In this document: positions 1-10,123 of the stretch, piece by piece
Numbering within the stretch: position 1 is the first letter of the stretch
How the letters are laid out: each line of letters starts with the position of its first letter
Source: Prescottella sp. R16
GTDB taxonomy: Bacteria; Actinomycetota; Actinomycetes; Mycobacteriales; Mycobacteriaceae
NCBI RefSeq assembly: GCF_030656875.1
Contig: NZ_CP130944.1
Coordinates: 1-38,480, forward strand
Length of the DNA: 38,480 nt
Direction of reading: 5' to 3'
Program-made: the position numbers and the translations under genes
The notes under the pieces: generated by a model
The model's database searches: none
What the model was told of the DNA's origin: nothing
The model's input: the letters and a program-made list of their open reading frames with translations, nothing else

Positions 1-1456
1 GGACGCGGGCGAGGGTCTCGTCCGAGGTCTTCTCGCCGCGGATGATCTCCACGAGCGGCATCTTGTCGACCGGGGAGAAGAAGTGGATACCGATGAAGTC
101 CTCGGGACGCTTGACGCCGGTCGCCAGGTCGGTGATCGGCAGCGTCGAGGTGTTGGAGCCGAGGAGGGCGTCGGCGTCGACGATGTCCTCGATCTCCTGG
201 AACACCTTCTTCTTCAGGTCGGGCGACTCGAAGACGGCCTCGACGACGAAGTCGACGCCCGCGAAGTCGGCCGGGTCGGCGGTCGGGGTGATGAGGTCGA
301 GGAGAGCCTTCGACTTCGCCTCGGTGGTCTTGCCGCGCGAGAGCGCCTTGGCCTCGATCTTCTCCGAGTACGCCTTGCCCTTCTCGGCGGCGGCGAGCTC
401 GACGTCCTTGAGTACCACCGGGATTCCGGCCTTCGCGCACACGTACGCGATACCCGCGCCCATCATGCCGGCACCGAGGACACCGACCTTCTTGATCTCC
501 CGCTTCGGGATGTCCTTGGGACGCGACGCACCCGAGCCGATGGCCTGCAGGTCGAAGAAGAACGCCTGGATCATGTTCTTCGCGACGTGCCCGGTGACGA
601 GCGACGTGAAGTAGCGGGACTCGATCTTCAGGGCGTTGTCGACGTCGACCTGGCTGCCCTCGACGGCCGCGGCGAGGATCGCGCGCGGTGCCGGCATGTT
701 GGCGCCCTTGATCTGCTTACGCACGTTCGCGGGGATCGCGGGCAGGTTCGCGGCGAACGCCGGGGTGGCCGGGGTGCCGCCGGGGATCTTGTAGCCCTTG
801 ACGTCCCACGGCTGGACACCGGACTCGGGATTGGCCTTGATCCACGCCTTCGCGGCCGGCACCAGCTCCTCCACGGAGGAGACGACTTCGTCGATCACGC
901 CGGCCTCGAGGGCCTGCTGCGGGCCCCGCTGCTGGCCCTGCATCAGGTGCTGTGTCAGGGCGGTCATGATGCCGAACTTGCGGACCGTCCGGACGATGCC
1001 GCCGCCGCCCGGCAGCAGGCCGAGGGTGACCTCGGGCAGGCCGATCTTGACGCCCTTGACGTCCGCGGCAATGCGGTGGTGGGTGGCCAGCGCGATCTCC
1101 AGGCCACCGCCGAGCGCGGCACCGTTGATGCACGTGACGACCGGCTTGCCGAGCGTCTCGAGGCGACGCAGATCGGCCTTGAGGTTCAGGCTGTGGTTGT
1201 AGATCTGCTCCGCCTGATCCGGCTGGACCGCGAGAAGGTTCTTGAGGTCACCGCCGGCGAAGAACGTCTTCTTGCCGGACGTGAGCACGACACCGGTGAC
1301 GGTGTCCTTCTCCGCGTACAGCCGGTCCACCGTCTCGCGCATCGACGAGATGTACCGGTCGTTCATGGTGTTCGCGCCCTGGTTGGGGTCGTCGATGGTG
1401 AGCACGACGATGCCGTCGGCGTCCTGCTCCCACGCAATGATGTTCTGCTCGCTCAC
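1..1456 (-). CDS. fadB: FadB N-terminal part (mirror copy, runs off window start)
   Basis: Residues 1-485 of the trifunctional beta-oxidation protein, uninterrupted in this arm. The start is GTG at 1456, eight bases after a CAGGAGAG ribosome site and 31 bases after the fadA stop, as in a fadA-fadB operon. This arm supplies the single C bases missing near 21038 and 21620 in the other copy. The remaining residues lie at 37794-38480, joined through the window ends. Function and domains are described at 20441-22580. Confidence 0.93.
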   Translation of the reverse strand, partial: MSEQNIIAWEQDADGIVVLTIDDPNQGANTMNDRYISSMRETVDRLYAEKDTVTGVVLTSGKKTFFAGGDLKNLLAVQPDQAEQIYNHSLNLKADLRRLETLGKPVVTCINGAALGGGLEIALATHHRIAADVKGVKIGLPEVTLGLLPGGGGIVRTVRKFGIMTALTQHLMQGQQRGPQQALEAGVIDEVVSSVEELVPAAKAWIKANPESGVQPWDVKGYKIPGGTPATPAFAANLPAIPANVRKQIKGANMPAPRAILAAAVEGSQVDVDNALKIESRYFTSLVTGHVAKNMIQAFFFDLQAIGSGASRPKDIPKREIKKVGVLGAGMMGAGIAYVCAKAGIPVVLKDVELAAAEKGKAYSEKIEAKALSRGKTTEAKSKALLDLITPTADPADFAGVDFVVEAVFESPDLKKKVFQEIEDIVDADALLGSNTSTLPITDLATGVKRPEDFIGIHFFSPVDKMPLVEIIRGEKTSDETLARV

Positions 1457-1487
1457 TTTTCGTCTCTCCTGAATCAGTCCGTGAGCG

Positions 1488-2702
1488 TCAGACGCGCTCG
1501 ATGATGGTGGCCACGCCCATGCCGCCGCCGATGCACAGCGTCACCAGGGCCCGCTTCGCGCCGCGGCGCTCGAGCTCGTCGACCATGGTGCCGGTGATCA
1601 TGGCGCCGGTCGCGCCGAGCGGGTGACCCATCGCGATGGCGCCGCCGACGACGTTGAGCTTCTCGGTGGGGATGTTCAGATCCTTCTGGAACTTCATCGC
1701 GACCGACGCGAACGCCTCGTTGATCTCGAACAGGTCGATGTCGTCGACGGTCAGACCCGCCTGCGCGAGGACCTTGTGCGCGGCCGGGGTGGGGCCGGTG
1801 AGCATGATCGTCGAATCGGCGCCGGAGGTGGCGGTCGCGACGACGCGGGCCCGCGGCGTCAGACCCATCTCCTTACCGGCGTTCTCGCTGCCGACGAGCA
1901 CGAGCGCGGCGCCGTCGACGATGCCGGAGCTGTTGCCGCCGTGGTGGACGTGGTTGATCTTCTCCACCCAGTGGTACTTCTGCAGCGCGACGGCGTCGAA
2001 GCCGCCCATCTCGCCGATGCCTGCGAACGAAGGCGAGAGAGCGGCCAGAGCCTCCACCGTGGTGCCCGGACGCATGTGCTCGTCCTGCTCGAGGACGGTG
2101 ATGCCGTTGATGTCCTTGACCGGGACGACGGACTTGGCGAAGTAGCCGCCCGCCCAGGCCTTCGCCGCCAGCTCCTGCGAGCGGACCGCGTACGCGTCGA
2201 CGTCCTCGCGGGAGAAGCCCTCCATGGTGGCGATGAGGTCGGCACCGATCCCCTGCGGCACCAGGTAGGTGTCGAAGTTGGTGGCCGGATCCAGCATCCA
2301 CGGGCCACCGTCGGAGCCCATCTTCACGCGCGACATCGATTCGACGCCACCGGCGATGACCAGCTCGTCCCAGCCCGACCGCACCTTCTGCGCCGCCATG
2401 TTCACGGCCTCGAGGCCGGACGCGCAGAACCGGTTGATCTGCACGCCACCGACCGTGTCGGGCAGCCCGGCGACGGTGACCGCGGTGCGGGCGATGTCGG
2501 CGCCCTGGTCCCCGAGCGGGGAGACCACACCGAGGATCACGTCGGAGATGCGGTCCTCGTCGAGGTTCGGGAACCGGGTGCGCAGCTCGGCGATCAGGCC
2601 GGTGACCAGGTCGATCGGCTTCACCGAATGGAGCGATCCGGTTGCCTTGCCCTTACCCCGAGGGGTGCGGATGGCTTCATAAATGAATGCCTCTGTGGTC
2701 AC
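1488..2702 (-). CDS. fadA: Acetyl-CoA acyltransferase (3-ketoacyl-CoA thiolase) FadA, intact copy
   Basis: 404 residues. It catalyses the thiolytic last step of beta-oxidation, cutting 3-ketoacyl-CoA with CoA to acetyl-CoA and a shortened acyl-CoA, in complex with FadB in the cytoplasm. Thiolase motifs are complete: nucleophile Cys93 in [10 protein letters not shown], His360 in [13 protein letters not shown] and Cys390 in TLCIGGGMG. From memory the whole sequence resembles M. tuberculosis FadA (Rv0859) closely, with normal length and no gaps. The start is GTG with AGGAAGGA about eight bases upstream. The fadB start follows 31 bases after its stop, so the two form an operon. Divergent from the amidase; a KstR-like 14-mer lies 74 bases upstream. 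Confidence 0.96.
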   Translation of the reverse strand: MTTEAFIYEAIRTPRGKGKATGSLHSVKPIDLVTGLIAELRTRFPNLDEDRISDVILGVVSPLGDQGADIARTAVTVAGLPDTVGGVQINRFCASGLEAVNMAAQKVRSGWDELVIAGGVESMSRVKMGSDGGPWMLDPATNFDTYLVPQGIGADLIATMEGFSREDVDAYAVRSQELAAKAWAGGYFAKSVVPVKDINGITVLEQDEHMRPGTTVEALAALSPSFAGIGEMGGFDAVALQKYHWVEKINHVHHGGNSSGIVDGAALVLVGSENAGKEMGLTPRARVVATATSGADSTIMLTGPTPAAHKVLAQAGLTVDDIDLFEINEAFASVAMKFQKDLNIPTEKLNVVGGAIAMGHPLGATGAMITGTMVDELERRGAKRALVTLCIGGGMGVATIIERV

Positions 2703-2775
2703 GATCTTCCTTCCTGTTCTCGTCCGTGCGGCCGCATCGAGTGACGAGCAGCACAGACCTCGGCTCGCATCACCT

Positions 2776-2789
2776 TAGAACGTGTTCCA
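2776..2789. promoter_or_regulatory. KstR-like operator between amidase and fadAB
   Basis: TAGAACGTGTTCCA fits the KstR consensus TnnAACnnGTTnnA at every fixed position. KstR is the TetR-family repressor of cholesterol catabolism in mycobacteria and rhodococci. The core GAAC-GT-GTTC is a perfect inverted repeat. The site sits in the divergent intergenic region, 74 bases from the fadA start and 119 from the amidase start, so one site could control both. Binding is inferred; other TetR repressors use similar half-sites. Confidence 0.55.
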
Positions 2790-2859
2790 ATCGACGGGAA
2801 GGACCGAAGCGATCCGGGTCCGTGACCGAGCCGATCGGAGGTATGTCGAGAACACCCGT

Positions 2860-2885
2860 TTCCGCCTACGCTCCGAGAGGCGGAA
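2860..2885. repeat. Inverted repeat in amidase leader
   Basis: Perfect 8-base arms TTCCGCCT / AGGCGGAA with a 10-base spacer, ending 22 bases before the amidase start. It could be a second operator or an mRNA hairpin near the ribosome site. Confidence 0.45.
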
Positions 2886-2907
2886 CGGACACGACGAAGG
2901 GACCGGC

Positions 2908-4602
2908 ATGACGGCGGCGGAGAACACGACACGGCCGGGACTGACCCGACGCGGCTTCTTCGGGGCCGCCGGGGTCGCCGGGGTCGCCGGGGTGACCGCG
3001 CTGTCCACCGCACCGGCCTCGGCCCGCCCCGCCCGCCGCACCGGTCCGGCGTCCGCGCTGCCGGCCGCGTCGTCGATCACCGTCACCGACCCGGCGCTGC
3101 TGACCGCGGTGCAGGCCGCGAGCCTGCTGCAGTCCCGCCGCCTGCACCCGAGGGAACTGCTCGACGCATGCCTGACCCGCACCGCCGGCCACGACGGCGA
3201 CATCGGCGGCTGGGTACGGATCTACCCGGAACTCGCGTACGAGGCCGCGGACGCCGCCGCGCAGCGGCTCACCGGATCCGGGGACGCCCCGCTGCTGTGC
3301 GGGCTCCCGCTGGCCCTCAAGGACCTGTTCGCGGTGGCCGGGCTGCCGCTCACCGCGTCGAGTCACGTCCTCGACGGCAACATCGCGGCCGGCGACTCCA
3401 CGGTGTGGCGTCGGCTCCGGGACGCCGGCACGGTCCTCGTCGGGCACGCGCACACCGACGAGTTCGCGATCGGGGTGGCCACCGAACAGGTCGGCAACCC
3501 GTGGAACACCGACTACTCCCCCGGCGGCTCGTCCGGCGGCAGCGCGGCCGTCGTCGCGGCCCGCTTCGTGCCGCTCGCCACCGGCACCGACACCGGCGGC
3601 TCACTGCGACTGCCGGCCAGCGCGTGCGGCATCACGTCGATCAAACCGACGTTCGGCCGGTGCAGCACGCACGGCGTCATCCCGCTCACCTGGACCCGCG
3701 ACCACACCGGGCCGATGGCCCGCACGATCGCCGACGCGTCCCTGCTGCTGAGCCACATGGCGGGCGCCGACGTCGACGACCCCACCACCACCGTCGGCCC
3801 CGACGTACCCGCGGGCGGCTACCCGATCGCCGCGAAGGGCGGGACGACGCCGTTGTCCGGCAAACGGTTCGGCCTGTACCGCAAGGCCGTCGACGGGTTG
3901 CCCGACGCCCTGGGCACCCTGTTCGCCGCATTCGTCGACGAGATCCGGCGCCTCGGCGGCGACGTCGTCGACATCACGATGCCGGTCATGCCGGCGGACA
4001 TGATCGTCGGCGACCGTGTCGAGATGGGCAGCTTCCACCGGCAGTTCACGGACCGGATCGGCTCCTACCGGCCCGAGAACGCGATCTCGGTGACGAAGGC
4101 CGTCGCCTCGCTCGCCGCCCCCGCCATCGACTACCTCACCACCGAGGGCAACCGGCTGCGGTTCCAGCACGAGTACAACCGCATGTTCGCCGACACCGGC
4201 ATCGACGCCGTCCTCGTCCCCGGCGCCAAGATCGACGGCTGCGAGCGTTTCGAGTTCGCCGGCATCTCCGTGTTCGACGGGGTCACCGGCACCGTCGGCT
4301 GGGCCAACACCGCCGGCGCCCCCGTCGTCACCACCCCCGCCGGGCGGTCCGCCGCGACCGGACTGCCGTTCGGCGTGCAGATCGGCGGACGCCCCTGGGA
4401 CGAAACGACTCTCATCGAGATCACCCTCGAGATCCAGCATGCCCGCCCCGACTGGCTCACCGCCCCCGAGATCGCCGCCGCCCCCCGCGACGTGCCCCGG
4501 GTGCAGGTCACCGCACCGGGCGCCGGCCCGCACCCCACCAACACCACCGACGTCGGCTTCGGGCACCGGTTCGTGCCGACGCTGTCGACGAGCGTGATCT
4601 GA
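2908..4602 (+). CDS. Tat-exported amidase (amidase signature family), intact copy
   Basis: 564 residues. Amidase-signature enzymes hydrolyse carboxamides with a Ser-cisSer-Lys triad. All three are visible: Lys138 in PLALKDLF, cis-Ser208 in PGGSSGGSA, nucleophile Ser232 in GTDTGGSLR. The N-terminus carries a twin-arginine signal (TRRGFFGAAG, residues 13-22), a GVAGVAGV hydrophobic stretch and an ASA cleavage-type site near residue 39, so the enzyme is probably exported folded and acts outside the membrane. ATG 2908 was chosen over the upstream in-frame ATG at 2782 because it puts the Tat motif at the N-terminus and has CGAAGGGA before it. Convergent with the saccharopine-dehydrogenase-like gene, divergent from fadA. 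The substrate cannot be read from sequence; it may feed the neighbouring operon. Confidence 0.93.
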   Translation: MTAAENTTRPGLTRRGFFGAAGVAGVAGVTALSTAPASARPARRTGPASALPAASSITVTDPALLTAVQAASLLQSRRLHPRELLDACLTRTAGHDGDIGGWVRIYPELAYEAADAAAQRLTGSGDAPLLCGLPLALKDLFAVAGLPLTASSHVLDGNIAAGDSTVWRRLRDAGTVLVGHAHTDEFAIGVATEQVGNPWNTDYSPGGSSGGSAAVVAARFVPLATGTDTGGSLRLPASACGITSIKPTFGRCSTHGVIPLTWTRDHTGPMARTIADASLLLSHMAGADVDDPTTTVGPDVPAGGYPIAAKGGTTPLSGKRFGLYRKAVDGLPDALGTLFAAFVDEIRRLGGDVVDITMPVMPADMIVGDRVEMGSFHRQFTDRIGSYRPENAISVTKAVASLAAPAIDYLTTEGNRLRFQHEYNRMFADTGIDAVLVPGAKIDGCERFEFAGISVFDGVTGTVGWANTAGAPVVTTPAGRSAATGLPFGVQIGGRPWDETTLIEITLEIQHARPDWLTAPEIAAAPRDVPRVQVTAPGAGPHPTNTTDVGFGHRFVPTLSTSVI

Positions 4603-4646
4603 TCCGAGCCCACCCGTCGACGGTTCCGGCCCCCCGACCCGAACCA

Positions 4647-4720
4647 TCGCAGGACGATGCACGGTGCCGCAGGGCGAGTCGACACCGATTCGCCCTGCGA
4701 CGCCGACAGTGACTCTGCGA
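4647..4720. repeat. Nested palindromic element 2, mirror copy
   Basis: Mirror of 17178-17251, lying in the 156-base gap between the convergent amidase and dehydrogenase stops. The inner stem is TCGCCCTGCG / CGCAGGGCGA and the outer pair is TCGCAG / CTGCGA. It probably serves as a bidirectional terminator. Confidence 0.6.
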
Positions 4721-4758
4721 CCACGTACCCCACCCGCCGGATCGCGGCGTTCGGCCGG

Positions 4759-5922
4759 TCAGCCCACGACGGTGCCGGTGCTCACCTTCTTGTAGAGACG
4801 CACGTTCGACGCCGCGAGCACGTTCGTGACGAACGGTTCGGGATCGATGCACGCTTCCGGAGAGAAGACGCCGGTGCGGGTGATCCGGCCCGCGAGCATC
4901 TCCCGGACCGCGGCGGCCGCGGCGTGCGGTGTCGGATCCCCACTCGCCCCGTCCGTGTACACCACGTGTGCCTCGAACTCGACGCGGGCGGCCTCGCCGC
5001 CGATCTCACCGTCCGCGGCGACCTGTACGACCGTGCCCGGCCGGTCGTCCCGTTCCACTGCCAGTCCGCGCTGCCCGGCGTCGGTCGCCATGAACCGGGC
5101 CAGGAATTCCCGCGACGCCAGGGGCAGGCCGTCGACTCGGGTCGGATCGGTCAGCCCCCACTGCTCGAACTGCTGCCAGAGCCGGTTGCCGGCCTCCTCG
5201 AACCACGCGAACCGCACCGTCGCATTGCGCAGGCCCGGCACGTACGTCCCCAGCGTGATGCCCTCCGGGTGCCCCATGTACCCGGCCTCGACGGTGGCGT
5301 CGAACGGGGCACCGAACGTGTACGACCGCGGCGCACCCCACGCCGGTAGCCGCGTCATCTCGCCGTCGACGAACTGCACGACGTCCCCGGACATCGAGTG
5401 CAGCATGTGCTCGTTGATCGTGGGGCCCATGTTCACGACGTAGGGCACCACCATCACGACGTCGACGCTGTGCGCGGAGTCCAGCGAGTCGACGGCCCAC
5501 CGCCCCAGCAGGCTCGTGACACCCGGGGCGAAGCCCATGCCGAACAGCACACTCACCCCCGCGGCCTTCGCCGCAACGTCCAGATCGGTTGCCCGGACCA
5601 GTTGTTCGGCGACATCGAACTCGTCGCACACGTCGACGTAGTTCACCCCGCACTCGATCGCCGCGCGGATGATCGGCATACCGAACTTGAAGAACGGGCC
5701 CACCGCGTTGAAGACGATGTCGGCTCCGGTGATCGCCGACCGGATACTCGCCGGGTCGGACGCGTCGAACTGCACTGCCTTGCCGCCCAATTCGTCGGCG
5801 ACCGCGGTCGCCTTCGCGGGATCGAGGTCGGCGACGACGAGTTCGTCGTAGCCGCCGCCGGCCGCGACGAGGCGGGCCACCGAGCCGGCGATCGAACCGG
5901 CACCGAGAACGACGAGTTTCAT
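4759..5922 (-). CDS. Saccharopine dehydrogenase-like protein (mirror copy, intact)
   Basis: Uninterrupted 387-residue copy of the gene described at 15976-17139, last of the four-gene operon that on this arm starts at 9415. Confidence 0.9.
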   Translation of the reverse strand: MKLVVLGAGSIAGSVARLVAAGGGYDELVVADLDPAKATAVADELGGKAVQFDASDPASIRSAITGADIVFNAVGPFFKFGMPIIRAAIECGVNYVDVCDEFDVAEQLVRATDLDVAAKAAGVSVLFGMGFAPGVTSLLGRWAVDSLDSAHSVDVVMVVPYVVNMGPTINEHMLHSMSGDVVQFVDGEMTRLPAWGAPRSYTFGAPFDATVEAGYMGHPEGITLGTYVPGLRNATVRFAWFEEAGNRLWQQFEQWGLTDPTRVDGLPLASREFLARFMATDAGQRGLAVERDDRPGTVVQVAADGEIGGEAARVEFEAHVVYTDGASGDPTPHAAAAAVREMLAGRITRTGVFSPEACIDPEPFVTNVLAASNVRLYKKVSTGTVVG

Positions 5923-5976
5923 GAGGTCCGCCTTCTGCTGTATCGGGGAAAAGAGTGTCGTGGAGAGCAGCGGAGA

Positions 5977-7185
5977 TCAGTGCCAGTGCACGCGGAACAG
6001 TTCCCGCGGCAACGCATCCGACCACCGGCCCGTACGGACCAGGTCGGCGGCCAACCGGCCGAGCTCGTCGGCCATCATCACCCCGCGGTGCCCTTCGGTG
6101 ACGACGACGGTCCGGTCGTCGACCCGGTCGACGTACGGGTTGCCGTCGACGTTCATGCCGACCAGGCACGGTTTGACGATCGCCGCACCGAGTTCCACGT
6201 CCGGGAGGAACTGCGGCACCAGCCCGCGGAAGTAGTCGACCTCGCTCACGGTGCCGCCCGACGACGCCCAGGCCGCGATGTCGTCCCGCGTCTGCAATGG
6301 GTGCGCCATCAGCTCACCGCTGGCGCACTTGATGTACCACCGGCCGTCCGGGTACTGCACGGGCGGGATCACGATGCCGCCACCGAAGTGGTCGGAAATG
6401 TACATGAGCGTCGGAAAATTCGGTACCGCAGCAGGTTCCACCTCGAACAGCACCATCGTCGCACCGAACACCCGGGTCTGCATCTGCCGCGGCAGCAGGC
6501 CGATCGCATTGGTGGCGGCACCGGTGGCGACCACCGCCCGGTCCGCACGGAACTCCGCACCGGACGCCGTGCGCGCCACCACCTCGTCCCGCTCCGACGC
6601 CAGCGACACGACCTCGTCGACGACCCGCTTCGCTCCCGCCGTCTCGGCGAGCACCAGTTCCGCACGCACCAGCAGTCGCGGGTTGACGATGATCGCGTCG
6701 TCCTGGCACACCCCGATCTGTCCCGCGGGAATCCGCAGTCCCGGGAACCGTTCGCTCACCTGCCCACCGTCGAGGACGTCCCCCGAGGTCCCGAAGTCGC
6801 GACAGTTGCCCAGCAGTGCGTCCAGTTCCCGGCCGGACTCCGAGACCTCTTCCGATCCAACCGTTTCCGGATCCGCGAACAGCACCAGCTGCGGATGTAC
6901 CGTCGTGAACGAAATCCCCGACGCCTCCTCGATGTCCGCGTACCGTGCCATCGCCCGCAACCCCACGGCCGTCGGCACGAACAGCGGATCGGTGGCCGCG
7001 ATCCGGCCCTGGTCGTAGTGCCCCGACCAGGTGCCCTCGTGACCCACGTGCGTCTGCGGCTCCTCCGGCCCCACGATCGTCACCGCACACCCCGCCTCCG
7101 CGAGATGCCGTGCGGTCGCCGCACCCTGCGGTCCCGCCCCGATCACCAGGACACGGTCACTCCCAGCCGTCCCCGACCTGCTCAT
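5977..7185 (-). CDS. FAD-dependent oxidoreductase, DAO type (mirror copy, intact)
   Basis: Uninterrupted 402-residue copy of the gene described at 14713-15921. Its ATG directly follows the TetR stop codon, with no spacer. Confidence 0.9.
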   Translation of the reverse strand: MSRSGTAGSDRVLVIGAGPQGAATARHLAEAGCAVTIVGPEEPQTHVGHEGTWSGHYDQGRIAATDPLFVPTAVGLRAMARYADIEEASGISFTTVHPQLVLFADPETVGSEEVSESGRELDALLGNCRDFGTSGDVLDGGQVSERFPGLRIPAGQIGVCQDDAIIVNPRLLVRAELVLAETAGAKRVVDEVVSLASERDEVVARTASGAEFRADRAVVATGAATNAIGLLPRQMQTRVFGATMVLFEVEPAAVPNFPTLMYISDHFGGGIVIPPVQYPDGRWYIKCASGELMAHPLQTRDDIAAWASSGGTVSEVDYFRGLVPQFLPDVELGAAIVKPCLVGMNVDGNPYVDRVDDRTVVVTEGHRGVMMADELGRLAADLVRTGRWSDALPRELFRVHWH

Positions 7186-7791
7186 TCACTCCACCTTTCT
7201 GTTCACCGTCCGGTCGATCAACGCGTCCACCGACGCCCGGATCACGACGGACTGTTGTTCTCGCGACAGTGCACCGGGATTGGTCACCGCCGTCGTACCG
7301 ATACCGTCGACGAGCACCCACACCGCGCGGGCCAAACTCTGCACGTCTTCCACCGGAACATCATCGGGCAGAGTGGTTTCCAACATCTCGGCCATGCGCC
7401 GCTCACCGTCGGCGGCATAGCTCTGCAGCACCGTCTGAAGCCTGCTGCTGTTCAGGCTGAACGCATGGAACGCCACCAGTACCCGCCAGAACCGCTGCGA
7501 CTCCGCGTCGTGCGGCAACGCCTGCTCGATCATCTCCAGCCACTCGTCGAGCGTCGCCGACGCCGTGCGACGGGCGACCTTCCCCGACACCTCCTCGAGC
7601 GCCGCCGTCAACGCCGCCTCGAGCAGCTCCTCCTTGCCGGCGAAGTAGTGCGAGATGTAACCGGTGGTGGTCCCGAGCCGGGCCGCGACCTTCCGCAGCG
7701 TCGCGTTCTCCAGGCCGCCCTCGGCGACCAGATCACACGCGGCCTGCGCCACCAGCATCTTCGGATCCTCGGTCGGTACCCGTGTCGTCAT
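7186..7791 (-). CDS. TetR-family regulator of the binding-protein operon (mirror copy, intact)
   Basis: Uninterrupted 201-residue copy of the gene described at 14107-14712. The start is ATG 7791 after GAGGAG. The frame is open 15 codons further upstream but overlaps the preceding stop, so the internal ATG is preferred. Confidence 0.9.
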   Translation of the reverse strand: MTTRVPTEDPKMLVAQAACDLVAEGGLENATLRKVAARLGTTTGYISHYFAGKEELLEAALTAALEEVSGKVARRTASATLDEWLEMIEQALPHDAESQRFWRVLVAFHAFSLNSSRLQTVLQSYAADGERRMAEMLETTLPDDVPVEDVQSLARAVWVLVDGIGTTAVTNPGALSREQQSVVIRASVDALIDRTVNRKVE

Positions 7792-7816
7792 CTCGCACTC
7801 CTCGTCTCGACGGACG

Positions 7817-9415
7817 TCAGTTCTTCCAGACGTCACCGAACAACATCATGAAGTCCGAGGCGGGCACCACACCGTGCACCGTGTCGCGCCAGAACTCGGC
7901 GTTGACGGCGGTGCTCAGGTTGACCGAGACGACGTCGCGGTTCCACAGCCGCTCGATGTCCGCGAGAGCCGCCCGTTCGGCGTCGTCGTCGGGGGCCTCC
8001 TGCAGTGCGACGAGCGCCGCATCCATCTCCGGCGACGCATACCCGGTGAGGTTGTAGGCCGCGGTGCTCGACACCGTGTCGTTCAACTGGTGGAACGGAT
8101 CGGACGCCACCACCGCGGACGAGCCGATGGCCAGATCGAATGCGTTCTTCACATACAGCTTCGTGATCCGGCTGGTGACCGACGGATCGGCGTCGAGTTC
8201 CACCCGGAAGCCGACGTTCTGCAGCTGGGCCTGCAACGCGAGTGCCTGCTGCTGCGCGACCGGGTCGGTGCCGACGAGCAGCGTCAGCCGCCGGTCGTAG
8301 CCGTCGGCGGCCGCCTGATCGAGCAGCGCCCGGGCCGCATCGGGGTCGGCCGCGATCGGCTCGACGCCGGTGTACCACGGCGACTCCGGATGGAAGATCG
8401 ACTTCCCGGCCAGTTCGGTGTCCCCGTCGTATGCACGGTCCGCCACCGCCGACGGGTCGACGGCCAGCGCGATCGCCTCCCGCACCCGGACGTCCGCACC
8501 CGGACGGCCGTCCCGGTGATTGATCCACATCGTCGATCCCAGCGCCACCGGTTCGAGATAGCCCTCGTAGCCGGACGCGAGACCGTCGCGCACCTGCTCG
8601 ACGTTGCGGACGGTCGCCATGTCGACGTTGCCGTTGTCCAGAGATTCGAGCGCCGCCGTACCGGAGCCGATCCACACGAACTCGAGACCGTCGACGTGCG
8701 GGGCGCCGCCCCAGTAGTCGTCCCGCGCCGTGAGCCGCAGCTTCTCACCGGGCCGGTACTCGGAGAACGTGAACGGACCCGCCCCGATCGGCGTGAACGT
8801 GTCACCGGCTGTCGCCGCCGGGGCGACGATCATGCCGGCACCCATCGCCAGCATGTGCGGGAACGTCGCCCACGGATGAGTGAGCCGGAACTGCACCGTC
8901 GCGGGATCGACCACGTCCACCGATTCGAGACTGCCCGAGATGACCGCGGCATCGGAACCACCGGTCAGATAACGCTGCACACTCGCAACCACTGCAGCGG
9001 CGTCGAGCGGTGTCCCGTCGGAGAAGGTCACACCGGGACGCAGGGTGAGCGTCCACGTCGAGAAGTCTTCCGACGCAACGAGATCCCTGGCCAGCCACGG
9101 CTCGTACTCCCCCGACTCGGCGTTGTACCGGACGAGGACGTCGTAGAGCGCGGCCAGCGCACTACCGCCGGACACGCCCGTCGCGACGGTATCGAGCGGG
9201 TCGAGGCTGCCCGGCTCGGAATACTCCGCGACGGTGAGGACCCCGCCGTCACCGGACTCGCCCGGGTCGGCGACCGCGTTGACCGCGATCGCGGCCGAAT
9301 CCAGGCCCAGGCTGCTGCCCGCCGACGCATCACCCTCGGCGCAGCCGGCAGTCGTCGCGACCGCGCCCACGAGAGCAACCGCCGCCAACCTTCGCCACAC
9401 AGAAGAAATCGCCAT
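7817..9415 (-). CDS. Peptide-type ABC substrate-binding lipoprotein (SBP family 5), intact copy
   Basis: 532 residues. Family 5 binding proteins (DppA/OppA type) capture peptides, nickel complexes or opines outside the membrane for an ABC importer. The N-terminus has a basic start, a hydrophobic stretch AAVALVGAVA and a lipobox ending at Cys25 (TTAGC), so it should be a lipid-anchored protein. Family features include TVAEYSEPGSLDPLDT near residue 65, the LRPGVTFSDGTPLD signature and a C-terminal SAAYNLTGYASPEMD region. Start ATG with GGAGGG seven bases upstream. It opens a four-gene operon with a TetR gene 25 bases downstream. No permease or ATPase gene is nearby, so it must share a transporter elsewhere or act as a sensor. 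The ligand is unknown. Confidence 0.93.
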   Translation of the reverse strand: MAISSVWRRLAAVALVGAVATTAGCAEGDASAGSSLGLDSAAIAVNAVADPGESGDGGVLTVAEYSEPGSLDPLDTVATGVSGGSALAALYDVLVRYNAESGEYEPWLARDLVASEDFSTWTLTLRPGVTFSDGTPLDAAAVVASVQRYLTGGSDAAVISGSLESVDVVDPATVQFRLTHPWATFPHMLAMGAGMIVAPAATAGDTFTPIGAGPFTFSEYRPGEKLRLTARDDYWGGAPHVDGLEFVWIGSGTAALESLDNGNVDMATVRNVEQVRDGLASGYEGYLEPVALGSTMWINHRDGRPGADVRVREAIALAVDPSAVADRAYDGDTELAGKSIFHPESPWYTGVEPIAADPDAARALLDQAAADGYDRRLTLLVGTDPVAQQQALALQAQLQNVGFRVELDADPSVTSRITKLYVKNAFDLAIGSSAVVASDPFHQLNDTVSSTAAYNLTGYASPEMDAALVALQEAPDDDAERAALADIERLWNRDVVSVNLSTAVNAEFWRDTVHGVVPASDFMMLFGDVWKN

Positions 9416-9466
9416 TCGTTCCCTCCACCACTCGTTGTGACGCGGCTCTCATTCACCGCCGCGGAG

Positions 9467-9495
9467 AACATAACAACTGTTGTGATGAATGGAAA
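9467..9495 (-). promoter_or_regulatory. Promoter with palindromic operator before binding-protein operon (mirror)
   Basis: Mirror of 12401-12429: -35 TTTCCA, 17-base spacer holding ACAAC-A-GTTGT, and -10 TATGTT, about 50 bases before the lipoprotein start. Confidence 0.5.
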
Positions 9496-9585
9496 GGGGG
9501 TGATCCGAAGAAACTTCGAACCGGGCGGATCTACCGCAGGGCCGCGATCCCGGACGCGGCGGCCGCGGCGGCGCTACCGACGAGG

Positions 9586-9685
9586 CCGGAGTGCGGCCGC
9601 AGAACGAACCGAGGTGTCGCAGGACCGTTCGATACCGATCCGCCCTGCGACACCGATCGAGCCTCTGCGGCCCCGAGCCCTCCGG
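9586..9685. repeat. Nested palindromic element 1, mirror copy
   Basis: Mirror of 12211-12310; see that entry for the structure. Confidence 0.6.
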
Positions 9686-9715
9686 CCCGCGACATCCGCT
9701 CGCGGGTTCCGGCGA

Positions 9716-10018
9716 TCACTCCGCGGAGCGGTACCTCGCGAGATAGCGCTCGTCCGTTCCCGGATCCTCCGTGCCGACCAGCAGATCCGAACTGAGTGCG
9801 ATTCCGTTCTCGTCCGTGCCCGCCATGGACGCCATGCGGAAGAACAGAATCATCAGGACGAAGGCAACAGCAGCGGCGATACCCACCGCCGGGGCGAACG
9901 AATGGCCTCCGGCGAGCGCGGCCACGAATCCGCCCAAGCATATGAAGCCGAGAAGTCCTACCCCGTATGCCACGGACGGGAACGAGACGACCCGCCCGAT
10001 TCGACGAACACTCTGCAC
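9716..10018 (-). CDS. Small two-helix membrane protein (mirror copy, intact)
   Basis: Uninterrupted 100-residue copy of the gene described at 11879-12181, with GTG start at 10018. Confidence 0.75.
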   Translation of the reverse strand: MQSVRRIGRVVSFPSVAYGVGLLGFICLGGFVAALAGGHSFAPAVGIAAAVAFVLMILFFRMASMAGTDENGIALSSDLLVGTEDPGTDERYLARYRSAE

Positions 10019-10032
10019 GTCAATACCCTTTC

Positions 10033-10072
10033 CGATACGCTACGCGAATCGTATCGCTACGGTCAGCGTAGC
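10033..10072. promoter_or_regulatory. Composite TetR-type operator (mirror)
   Basis: Mirror of 11825-11864, in the divergent region between the small membrane protein and the TetR gene. Confidence 0.55.
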
Positions 10073-10123
10073 ACGTGCAAGAATCGTGACTCCGAAAATC
10101 CGAAGCGAACCCCGAGGAGTGCG

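Noticed and set aside
83..1504. 473-codon frame antisense to fadB
   Set aside because: Shadow of fadB; low-complexity R/D/L composition and no motif.
5398..7851. 817-codon open frame opposite the dehydrogenase and oxidoreductase (and its mirror at 14047-16500)
   Set aside because: It is antisense to three well-supported genes, Arg/His/Asp-rich without domains: a typical high-GC shadow frame.
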